Origin: Myotis daubentonii
Lineage: Eukaryota; Chordata; Mammalia; Chiroptera; Vespertilionidae
Assembly (NCBI RefSeq): GCF_963259705.1
Contig: NC_081846.1
Coordinates: 87,494,641 to 87,558,640, forward strand
Direction: 5' to 3'
DNA length: 64,000 nucleotides
This document shows, piece by piece, positions 23,801 to 35,800 of the stretch. Numbering within the stretch: the first letter of the stretch is position 1; every line of letters begins with the position of its first letter. The position numbers were made by a program, and so were the translations under genes. A model generated the notes under the pieces. That model was not told where the DNA came from. It did not search any database and was given only the letters and a program-made list of their open reading frames with translations.

Positions 23801-26800
23801 GGTCACAAGAGCAAACCCTTCCTCGGGCTGACTGCACCGGGACATTCTAGAACGTTACGTGCATAACGCCTTCCATCCTCACACCGCCTCCGAGGGAGCA
23901 GGGACCGCCATCCCCATCCTACTGATGGGGAAACAGGCTCTCAGGGGTCAGGGCCTTCACCCAGCTGCAAAGCTCCTGAGGGCAGATCTGGGTTCAAACC
24001 GAGGCTCTCACTCTACTACCCACGTGTAGATATTGGGATTTAAATTCATTAGTTAAAGCTTAAAACTCCGTTTGTCAGATCAAGCGCTCCACGGCACAGC
24101 CAGGGCTGCTGCCCTGAATACACCACGGCCAGAGCGCTGCCATGGCGGCCGGCAGTGCCCAGGACCCAGCCCTGCTCCAGTCCTCCCGGAAACCACTCAC
24201 AGGCTGAGCAGCCTGCCCAGCCCACGGTCCCTCCGGGAGGAGGCAGCCTGAACCCCACCACGCAGGCATCTGACGGCCTGTGGCCAAAGGCCACGGCTCC
24301 CGGCAGACCGGGAGGAGGGGCCTTGCAGCCGGGGGTGCTGCAGTGGCTGTTCCGGGTTCCGGTGCGTGCGCAGCCCCTGCCCCTCACCCTCCACCGCATC
24401 TCCTCCCACACTTGCCCCAAGGCCATGTCGGCTTATGCCCGCCCTGCCTCCAGCTGGACGTTGACACCCACCTGCCTTTGATGGCGTTGAAGAGCCGGAT
24501 CCCATCTGCAGGGCCACAGATCTGCACCAGATCCTCTCGAGACATCTTCAGCAAGTCAGCACCTGGGCAGGCACGTGGGACTGCCCGTTAGGCGGGACAC
24601 AGAAAGGCTCCATCCCCAAACCCCGCAGGCCCGGCACCGGGGCAGAGGGCAGAGGGCAGAGGGCAGGGGACAGGGAGCCAGCCTCATCCTACCAGGCACC
24701 AGGCGCTCCATGGAGCGAGAAGCAGCAAAGAGCCAAACAACATCAGATCACAGCCCCAAAATGTCAGAAGCTACACGACATGCTCACAAAAGGCAGTAGG
24801 ACAGGTGTTTACAGAAGCTGTGCCTGCCCCCTCCCCCCCAGCCCCAGCCTCTGTATTCTTGGCATATGATGCATGTGTACCTCTGAGGGGACGGGGCATG
24901 GATTCTATGTACACTCGTCTGCAGGCAGAATACGTGCTCATTCATGGCTGCAGCCATTCCGCACGCACCGTGCAGCCAGCACACACACGGGGCAGAGCGC
25001 GCCCAGCATCCCACAGCCCTCGCGCCAGCACTGCCCTGGCTCTGGGAACCGCTGTCCTGACTTCTTACAGTTAATACGATGTTTTGGGTACAATTCTGTA
25101 GGCACAACAGCTCCCTTCCCACTGGGGGTGGAAGCCACCCTGCCGGTGGGGCTCAGTTGGTTGAGCGTCGTCCCATGCACCGAAAGGTCGCTGGTTTGAT
25201 TCCCAGTCAGGGCACATACCCAGGTTGTGGGTTCGATCCCTGGTTGGGGTGCATACGGGAGGCAACCAATTGATGTTTTTCTCTCTCTCCCTCTCCCTTC
25301 TCTCTAAAATCAATAAAAACATGTATTTTTAAAGAAACCCAAAGTCCTTCCAGTGTCCCACAGGGCCCTCAGCACCTCTCTCACCCCCCCTCCCCCACCC
25401 CCTCAGCCCCTCAGCCGGATCCCTGCTGCATGGCCACCCCAGGCAGGTGTCTCCTGGCAGCCTTGGCATTTCCCTCTGCTTCCAAAGCGAGCCCCACCCC
25501 TCCCCACGACCCACGGGGCCCGCTCTCTGGCCTCGTTTCAGCCTTGACTCAAGACCCCTTCTCAGTAAGGCCTATGCTGACCACCCTACTCAAGACCACA
25601 GCCGGCCCTCCCTGCACCCCCTCCAGGCCAGGCCAGGGCCCTCCTCTGAGCCTTCCCATCCCAGATGGGTCACACCACTCTGCAACGCCTGGTTTATGTG
25701 TCCACACTGACTCCGTAGGGACAGGGTCCCTGTCAGGCCCTCCTCACACACCCCCTCCCCATCCTGACAAAGGCTGAGCTGGAAAACAACTGGGGGCTTT
25801 CTTCCCACTGCCACAGAGTCCTAGAGAGCCACTCTCCTCCTCGGTCTCTGGCCCTCCGGACTGGCCTGCTCCTGTCCCCTCTGGACTGACCTGCTCCTGT
25901 CCCTGTCCCTCTGGACTGACCTGCTCCTGTCCCTGTCCCTCTGGACTGACCTGCTCCTGTCCATCTGGACTGACCTGCTCCTGTCCCTGTCCCTCTGGAC
26001 TGACCTGCTCCTGTCCCTGTCCCTCTGGACTGACCTGCTCCTGTCCCTGTCCCTCTGGACTGACCTGCTCCTGTCCATCTGGACTGACCTGCTCCTGTCC
26101 CTGTCCCTCTGGACTGACCTGCTCCTGTCCCTGTCCCTCTGGACTGACCTGCTCCTGTCCCCTCTGGACTGACCTGCTCCTGTCCCTCTGGACTGACCTG
26201 CTCCCTGTCCCTCTGGACTGACCTGCTCCTGTCCCCTCTGGACTGACCTGTTCCCTGTCCCTGTCCCTCTGGACTGACCTGCTCCTGTCACCTCTGGACT
26301 GACCTGCTCCTGTCCCTGTCCCTCTGGACTGACCTGCTCCTGTCCCTGTCCCTCTGGACTGACCTGCTCCTGTCCATCTGGACTGACCTGCTCCTGTCCC
26401 TCCGGACTGACCTGCTCCTGTCCCTCTGGACTGACCTGCTCCTGTCCCTGTCCCTCTGGACTGACCTGCTCCTGTCCATCTGGACTGACCTGCTCCTGTC
26501 CCTCCGGACTGACCTGCTCCTGTCCATCTGGACTGACCTGCTCCTGTCCCTGTCCCTCTGGACTGACCTGCTCCTGTCCCTGTCCCTCTGGACTGACCTG
26601 CTCCTGTCCCCTCTGGACTGACCTGCTCCTGTCCCTCTGGACTAACCTGCTCCCTGTCCCTCTGGACTGACCTGCTCCTGCCCCCTCTGGACTGACCTGC
26701 TCCCTGTCCCTCTGGACTGACCTGCTCCTGTCCCCTCTGGACTGACCTGCTCCTGTCCCTCTGGACTGACCTGCTCCCTGTCCCTCTGGACTGACCTGCT

Positions 26801-29800
26801 CCTGTCCCTCTGGACTGACCTGCTCCCTGTCCATCTGGACTGACCTGCTCCTGTCCCTCCAGACTGACCTGCTCCTGTCCATCTGGACTGACCTGCTCCT
26901 GTCCCTGTCCCTCTGGACTGACCTGCTCCTGTCCCTGTCCCTCTGGACTGACCTACTCCTGTCCCCTCTGGACTGACCTGCTCCTGTCCCTGTCCCTCTG
27001 GACTGACCTGCTCCTGTCCATCTGGACTGACCTGCTCCTGTCCCTCCGGACTGACCTGCTCCTGTCCCTCTGGACTGACCTGCTCCTGTCCCTGTCCCTC
27101 TGGACTGACCTGCTCCTGTCCATCTGGACTGACCCGCTCCTGTCCCTCCGGACTGACCTGCTCCTGTCCATCTGGACTGACCTGCTCCTGTCCCTGTCCC
27201 TCTGGACTGACCTGCTCCTGTCCCTGTCCCTCTGGACTGACCTGCTCCTGTCCCCTCTGGACTGACCTGCTCCTGTCCCTCTGGACTGACCTGCTCCCTG
27301 TCCCTCTGGACTGACCTGCTCCTGTCCCCTCTGGACTGACCTGCTCCCTGTCCCTCTGGACTGACCTGCTCCTGTCCCCTCTGGACTGACCTGCTCCTGT
27401 CCCTCTGGACTGACCTGCTCCCTGTCCCTCTGGACTGACCTGCTCCTGTCCCTCTGGACTGACCTGCTCCCTGTCCATCTGGACTGACCTGCTCCTGTCC
27501 CTCCGGACTGACCTGTTCCTGTCCATCTGGACTGACCTGCTCCTGTCCCTGTCCCTCTGGACTGACCTGCTCCTGTCCCTGTCCCTCTGGACTGACCTGC
27601 TCCTGTCCCCTCTGGACTGACCTGCTCCTGTCCCTGTCCCTCTGGACTGACCTGCTCCTGTCCCTGTCCCTCTGGACTGACCTGCTCCTGTCCCCTCCGG
27701 ACTGACCTGCTCCTGTCCCTCTGGACTGACCTGCTCCCTATCCCTCTGGACTGACCTGCTCCCTGTCCCTCCGGACTGACCTGCTCCTGTCCCTCTGGAC
27801 TGACCTGCTCCTGTCCCCTCTGGACTGACCTGCTCCTGTCCCCTCTGGACTGACCTGCTCCCTGTCCCTCTGGACTGACCTGCTCCTGTCCCTCTGGACT
27901 GACCTGCTCCTGTCCCCCTGGACTGACCTGCTCCTGTCCCTCTGGACTGACCTGCTTCTGTCCCTCTGGACTGACCTGCTCCTGTCCCTCTGGACTGACC
28001 TGTTCCCTGTCCCTCTGGACTGACCTGCTCCTGTCCCCTCTGGACTGAACTGCTCCCTGTCCCTCTGGACTGACCTGCTCCTGTCCCCTCTGGACTGACC
28101 TGCTTCTGTCCCCTCTGGACTGACCTGCTCCTGTCCCTCTGGACTGACCTGCTCCTGTCCCCTCTGGACTGACCTGCTCCTGTTCCTCTGGACTGACCTG
28201 CTCCTGTCCCTCTGGACTGACCTGCTCCTGTCCCTCTGGACTGACCTGCTCCTGTCCCCTCCGGACTGACCTGCTCCTGTCCCCTCCGGACTGACCTGCT
28301 CCTGTCCCCTCCGGACTGACCTGCTCCCTGTCTCTCTGGACTGACCTGCTCCTGTCCCCTCTGGACTGACCTGCTCCTGTCCCTCTGGACTGACCTGCTC
28401 CTGTCCCCTCTGGACTGACCTGCTCCTGTCCCCCTGGACTGACCTGCTCCTGTCCCCTCCGGACTGACCTGCTCCTGTCCCTTCTGGACTGACCTGCTCC
28501 TGTCCCTCTGGACTGACCTGCTCCTGTACCCTCCGGACTGACCTGCTCCTGTCCCTTCTGGACTGACCTGCTCCTGTCCCTCTGGACTGACCTGCTCCTG
28601 TCCCCTCTGGAGTGACCTGCTCCTGTCCCCTCTGGACTGACCTGCTCCTGTCCCCTCCGGACTGACCTGCTCCTGTCCCTCTGGACTGACCTGCTCCTGT
28701 CCCCTCCGGACTGACCTGCTCCTGTCCTCTCCGGACTGACCTGCTCCTGTCCCCTCCGGACTGACCTGCTCCTGTCCCCTCCGGACTGACCTGCTCCTGT
28801 CCCTCTGGACTGACCTGCTCCTGTCCCTCTGGACTGACCTGCTCCTGTCCCCTCCGGACTGACCTGCTCCTGTCCCCTCCGGACTGACCTGCTCCTGTCC
28901 CCTCCGGACTGACCTGCTCCTGTCCCTCTGGACTGACCTGCTCCTGTCCCTCTGGACTGACCTGCTCCTGTCCCCTCCGGACTGACCTGCTCCTGTCCCC
29001 TCCGGACTGACCTGCTCCTGTCCCTCCGGACTGACCTGCTCCTGTCCCTCCGGACTGACCTGCTCCTGTCCCCTCAGGACTGACCTGCTCCTGTCCCCTC
29101 CGGACTGACCTGCTCCTGTCCCTCCGGACTGACCTGCTCCTGTCCCCTCCGGACTGACCTGCTCCTGTCCCCTCCGGACTGACCTGCTCCTGTCCCCCCG
29201 GACTGACCTGCTCATGTCCCCCTGGACTGACCTGCTCCTGTCCCCTCCGGACTGACCTGCTCCTGTCCCCTCCGGACTGACCTGCTCCCGTCCCCTCTGG
29301 ACTGACCTGCTCCCGTCCCCTCCGGACTGACCTGCTCCTGTCCCCTCTGGACTGACCTGCTCCCGTCCCTGTCCCTCTGGACTCACTTTGCTTGGTGGAC
29401 GGCTCACGCTCAGTTTACCCTCGCACCCATAGCTCCTAGCTCCAGCTTCCGCCTGATGAATCCTCAGTAAGGCTTAAACACCTTTTAAAGAGATAGAACA
29501 GCTTTCCCTTCTCACCTGGGGCTTCGCCCGCCCCCACCTTCCAGGAGTGGCCCTGGACCCCATGTGACGAGCAGCATTTGGTGGGAGAGCTACCAGGAAG
29601 GCTTGTCGCATGTGCACTGGCCTGCGTGGCTCAGGGGCCAACCCAGGCAGACAGGAGCCTGGCAGGTGTGGCGGATGCTGATAAGGTGCCAGGTGACCCT
29701 CCCTTAGAGCCGCACTCGGCTGGGAGCTTCTCGGGCAGGACCCCAGCGCTCAGCACTGGGCCCAGGTCAGCACGTGTGAGTGAGTGGCCCACACCGCTCT

Positions 29801-32800
29801 GGGTCCCCAGGACAAACCACAGCCCCTGGCCCTGAGGGCGCGTCCCGGGAGGTAACTGGCCTTGCTGCGCAGTTCCGAGGTCCCCATTTCCAAGGTCCCA
29901 CATGTCCAGAGCCGCTCACCTGAGAAGCTGGCGAAGAGCCGGCAGAACTGCGAGAACCTGTGGCGGTGCAGCCACTGCTGGGCGTCCTGGATGGAGGCAG
30001 ATGGGAGCAGGTGCTGCGGGAGAGGGGGGAGCCTTGACATGGCGGCCCAGGGCCAGGCTGCGGGGACAGGATGGGCAGGGCCCAGGGACAAGACACGCAG
30101 GGCCGCACACTTACATCGCTGCCCATGGGCAGGGTCTCCAGCGGGTGGGAGTGGGTCGGTGAGGTGCTGCTGCAAAGGAAGCGACGGATGTGAGTGGGAG
30201 GCCTCAGGGCTGGTGCAGGTCCTCACCTGCCTGTTGCTCCTCCCCCCTCAGCTCGGAGGCTGTTTTTATTTATTTTTTTAATATATTTTTGTTTTATTGA
30301 TTTGAGAGAGAGAGGTAAGGAGAGGGAGCGAGAGAGAAACATCAATGATGAGAGAGAAACATTGATCGGCTGCCTCCTGCGCTGGAGGAGGGGACAGGGT
30401 GGGCGCTGGGCTGCCAACAACATTCAGAGAAGCTGTGCAAGCACGAAAAGCTGGGCAAGCGCTAAACATGTGAGTGCAGCGCCCGCCAGCCACCCTGACA
30501 CCCACATCGAGGCCAGGCTACGGGAGAGGAGACGCGAAGAGGAAGGGCAGGGAAAGAACCATGCCTGTCATCCCTGCAGGGGCGGGGGGGAGGGGGTCAC
30601 ACATACCCTTCGCCGAGGCCGAAGCTGTTTGGAGAGCCGTTGTAGCTGGGGGACGGGGCGCTGTTCACCTGGTAGGCCACGTCGGGCCACGGGGAGCACT
30701 GCGGGGAGAGAGCACAGGCCGCGGTGACTGCCGCGAGGCTCCAGGAGGAGCCAGACCTGCCGGCGCCTGGGCTGCACCGAGCAGCATCCACTGAAGTCAA
30801 CGGACAAACCCACGGACCCTTCAACACCCGCTGCCTTCACCCTGTGGCCCCGTGAGCCTGGACGGGAGGCTCACCCCACCCCAATAATCGAAGACAGCAG
30901 CAGAGACCAGATGCGCAGCAGGTCATCCCGGAGCAAAGTGGACACATGTCTCTGTGAGCTTCCTCGCCGTCAAACCAAACAGGGACACACCATCGGCCAC
31001 ATGACTACTGGGCCCAGGAGAGAGGAAAACAAAAGCGGCGACTGCCCACAGCAGGTCCCGGGGCAGACAGATGGGTGCAAAGGCAGGAAGCAGGGAGCTG
31101 GGACCAGACAACTCCCAAACAAGAAACCGCTGGGAAGCCAGCCCAGCATCAAACGCTGCGGTTTGAAAAGCCCTGCAGATGGGCCTTCGCGTTCACCAGC
31201 AGCCTTGTCCGCTCAGTCCTGTGGGCGTAGGGCACGCAGGCGCCCTGCCTCAGCTCAGGGAGACAGCACCAGACACACCCTCGACCTCGAGGAACTTCTC
31301 GTGCAGAAGCCGAAGGTGAGTACGCGGAGGGTCCCGGAGGAAGCAGACGCACGGGGCTGGCCTGCTGGGAGCCAGCGACGGCTCACCTGCCTGCCCCGTG
31401 ACGACACGTCTTTGGAGAGGCCAGTCTAAAGCGTTCCTGAAGACGCACTGTCACCAGCAAGGGCTGGGGAATATTTACCTCTGCGCTCAGTGTGGATGGG
31501 TTTGCTGGTGTAAACCCCAGCGGAACAAACTGACGAGAGATACAAAGGAGCCGTCACCTTACACGGTCCCAGGCCAGGGGTGCTGCGCCGGCCACGCCAC
31601 ACTGTGCAGGGCGTGGAAAGATGCATGACACACAGGCCCGTCCACACGAGGAAGCCACAGGAGCGCGGGGTGCAGAGGCCGAGTGAGGCTCAGCCCGGAG
31701 GCCGAGGAGAGTAGCAGCCCGGGCAGAACTCAGCCGGGGAACCACCCGGGCCTGAGCTGGCCCCGCAGTGCAGGCTGGCACTGCTTCATGCGCCGGGAGG
31801 GGGTGCAAGGTGGGGGGAGGCAGGATTCTCTGGCAGCTGTTACCCTCAGATAAACGCCAGCACACATCTGTCTCTGCCATTAAATTAACTCCCATGCTGT
31901 CTCATTACAGATAGTCTTCCACATGTGGCTTACTACATGCACACACATGCATACACACACACACACACATCCACAGGCAGCTCGTCAGTCAGGACCAGGC
32001 CAGTCCTGAGACACTCTGCCTGGGTCTCACCCTTAACCCTGCCACGGCCATGGCCGGGCCTTACACATCTGTGGGGCCTTCTGAATAGGTCAAGCTACTC
32101 AGTGAACAAACACCACCTAGGAATCGGCCCGACTGCAGAACACAGCAGGGACCAGCTGTTTAAAAACAGTCATGGAGCCTGTACTAAGAGAGGTGACACC
32201 AGCAGTGACCTGTGACCGGAGAAAAAGGCCTGTGACCGTGAGCATCTCAGAAGTGCCCGGGACAGAGGGTGGTGGAGCAGGCTGGTACTGGCATCAGGGC
32301 TAAGAGAAAATGCATTCTGCCGGGCCGTGGTGGCTCAGTGTTGAACCCGGAGGTCACGGTTTGATTCCCGGTCAGGGCACATGCCTGGGCTGGGGGCTCA
32401 ATCCCCAGTGTGGGGTGTGCTGGAGGCAGCCGATCAACGATTCTCTGCCATCATTGATGCTTCTATCTCTATCTCCCTCTCCCTTCCTCTCTGAAATCAA
32501 TAAAAAGTATATTTTTAAAAAAGGAGAAAATGCACTCTGGTGTCTACCCAAACCCCAAAACAGCAAGGGTTCACACCCTCTGAGCCAGCAATGCTGCTCC
32601 GAAAACGGGAGCTGCAGACATTCTCCCACTGAGAACGCCTCCTGCACCAGGTTCACGGCCCCTGTCTGAAGAGGCAAGAGCCAGGAAACAACAATGTCCA
32701 CCAACAACAAAGGCAACAAGCGGGGTAAAGACCTAGAAAGCTCTCTATGAACAGATAGGGAGCAGACTCCAAGATACACTATTAGATTTTTTTTTAAAAA

Positions 32801-35800
32801 AAGGCAAGCTGCAGACCAGGATGTCTGTGTGCACTGCTGGTGTAAACCCGTGTACGGACTGGAGTCCCTGGCAGAGCAAGTCGGGCCAGATTCAGAGCTG
32901 CTGGCTGCCCTGGGGCGAGGACTGCAGGCTGAGCAGCGGTAGGAGGGACCTCTCCTAAGGTCTATTCTCTTACAGCTTTTGAACTGGGGACCTATTACCT
33001 ATTTTGAAAAGTAATGCCCTGATTTTGAAAAGTGCAGACAACTACAAGTTATTTCTGAAACGCTTCCTGGCCTCAGGACCTGGTCAGAGAAACACAGCTC
33101 CAAACCCGAGAGCACACCACCACCACCACCGGGGCTCTCAAAACAGCACTCCCCGAGCTGGAACCCCCCGAGACTAGCCCGCAGCGCCAGGCCGCTCACC
33201 TCGGTGAGAATGGTGGTTTCATAGGATGGCTGGTACTTCTCCTTCTCCTGGGCGGTTCTCTTCTCCATCTTCTCCCGGTCGGTCTTTTGTTTCCGGTCTG
33301 CTCCCTTCGGCTACAAAGGCAGAGCACAGGGGTCCGATTAGCCCACAGCAGGCAGGGATGGCGATCGGTGGAGGACCCAGGGCTGGGCGGTGGCCACGAA
33401 GCCTGCAAGAGCCCAGGCAGGATCTTGTGGGCCAGCTGGACAACCTCTCTCTCTTCCCAGACATCGAGCGCAAGTCCTCCTGCCTGGAGCCCTTCCCCAC
33501 CCCAGGGAACTCAGCCTGCCACAGGACTGCAGGCCACTGGGGGGGCGGGGGGTGGGGGGGGGAGTGCCGGGGAAAGGAACCCCAAGAGCCATGACAACCC
33601 CAATGCACTCCCTGGCTTAGCCGTGGACGGGGAGGGAAGAGAGCTGGGGGTTGCCGGTCGGGGTTTGGCCCACGCTTACAGGCTGTGAGCTCCCAGACAC
33701 GTCATGAAGGCCTCCAGGCCCCCCAACACCAGGACTCCTGCCACTCGAGGCTCACACATCACATGAGGTCTCTGCCCTGACAGAGCCTGTCTGGGTGCCT
33801 GTGAGCTTGAGGGACTTGAGGTGTCCCAACCTCACAGGTACTCTCATCCCCTCATTTACAGGGGAGGAACCAAGTGCTGACCAGGTCACAGTTCAGATGT
33901 GAGAGCAGGGGTGCACCGGCTAGCCGGCCCTAGCAGGCTGCGGACGGAACCGCTGGGCTCTGGCGTCCAGGGCTCACAGCGGGGTTGACGAGTTCCGATA
34001 TCCAGGCACCCAGCAGCCCAGGACTGGGCAGTACTATGCACACACAGGCCACACACAGTGGGCAGTCAGTGAGCAAAGCTCATTCTCCAGTTCAATGGCC
34101 TCTTCAAGGATTTCCACCCTCCGGCACCTTCCTCAGGCACAGCTTTTGGCTCCCAGCTCGGGGGATTTTAGGAAACAGTGCTCTAGTGATACCCACGCGG
34201 CACAGAGGCGGGCTTGCAGGGGGTCATACGGGGACATAAGGACAGGCCCAGTGTTCAGCGGGAGGGCAGGCATGTGGCCGCCAAGCCCACATCACCTGCT
34301 CCGCCCCTGGCCCTGTTCCCCAGAAGACACCAAGCAAGGTTGTGCCTGCGTGTGGGACACACTCAGCCCGGTGACACCCAGGGCGCTGCTGGCCAGAGGG
34401 GCCCTGTCTTCCCTTGCAAAGGCCCGGGACCCACACAGAGCCCCAGGTCAGGCCTCCAAAAGCCAGTGCTTCCCGGGGACGGGGGCGACCAGGGTGGGAG
34501 AGCGACCGACAGGTCGGCTGGACTCGGCCTGACACGTGCAAACACCTGTTTGAACCGCCTCTGTGACTGGCGTGGGCGGGTGGGCGCTGTGCCCCCTCGG
34601 GGCAGGAGGTGCCACGCCTTCCTCGGGTCACTCAGACACGGCAGCAGCACGGCTGGCCCAGTTCCCCAAACACCTGGTGTGCGGGCAAGGAGCCTGGTGG
34701 GAGGGCCCTCACTGCTAAGTTCCTGCCTCAGGTGCAGAAAGGGGAGCTAGTGGGAGCCATGGGCTACAGAGATGGAGGGCACAGTCCCTGTCTTTCCTTG
34801 AGGTAAAGTCCAAGTGTTTCCTTGGGAGGAAAACACACATTTTTAAATGTGCAAAAGCACTCATTCTTATTAAGTGGAGGTGAGCGCGGACACATGCGAT
34901 GCTGGAAGCTGAGGGGTGGGCACGGCAGGAGCCCGTCCCAGGACACAGCGGCGCAGGCAGGAGCCCAATCGAGGCTCCTCGCTGGGCCTCCACGAGAAAG
35001 TCTGGCGTCGCTGTCCGGCGTCAGGGGAAGCAGGCGTGCCCGGGGCATGGACCGTGGTGGGCGTGGCGAGGCCGTCCCTACCTTGAACACCTTGATCTGG
35101 CAGCTGGCGGAGTGCAAGTGCTCGGTGTACTCCCCATTCTCGTTCTGCTTAAACGTGTCGATCTGCACTCGGAAAGGCACCCCCTTCTCACCCCCGTGCT
35201 TCCTCGGGGTGAACTCTGTGCTGATGCAGTGCACCTGGGAGGGGAGACGTGGGGCTGCTGGGGGAGGGGCCAGGCGGTTCCTCTCCAAGGAAGGCGCCCA
35301 TCCTGCCTGGCGGTGCACACCCAACCTCCCCTCTCCCCCAGCGCTGCCCATGCCACCGGGCAGGTGGTCTCTCCACAAAGACATGCCCTCCCACCTTTGT
35401 CCCTTGACCTCGGAGGCCCTGCCTGACCAGCTAAGTCCTGGCCATTGCTCCAGGCCTGCTGACCCCAGGAGCCCCTTCCCCCCTCCCCCAGAACCTCCCT
35501 TGGCAAATGTTACAGGCAGCGGGGGGCGGGGAGGGGGGGGGCGACGGCGCAGCTTAGCTCCTACGGCCTGGCATCCAGGTTACGTGGGCCAGGCCAGGAG
35601 GTGACCAGAAGGCCGGAACCATCTCTGTACTTACTACACGGAGGGCATTTGATATGAATTTATTGTTATAATGCTGTTTGTTTTAATAGTACAATACATA
35701 CTATGATAACACAATAAGGTAATAACTTTAAAATACAAGAGTATTATAATCATGGGGGAAAAGGTCATTAACTTCTACTGAGCCATTGTTATGAACTGGG

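Noticed and set aside
26642..29407. A 921-codon open frame on the minus strand that could be read as a large repetitive protein
   Set aside because: It is read-through of the stop-free M3 minisatellite. Units of 24, 25 and 30 bp change the frame repeatedly, and it lies inside an intron of TFCP2L1.
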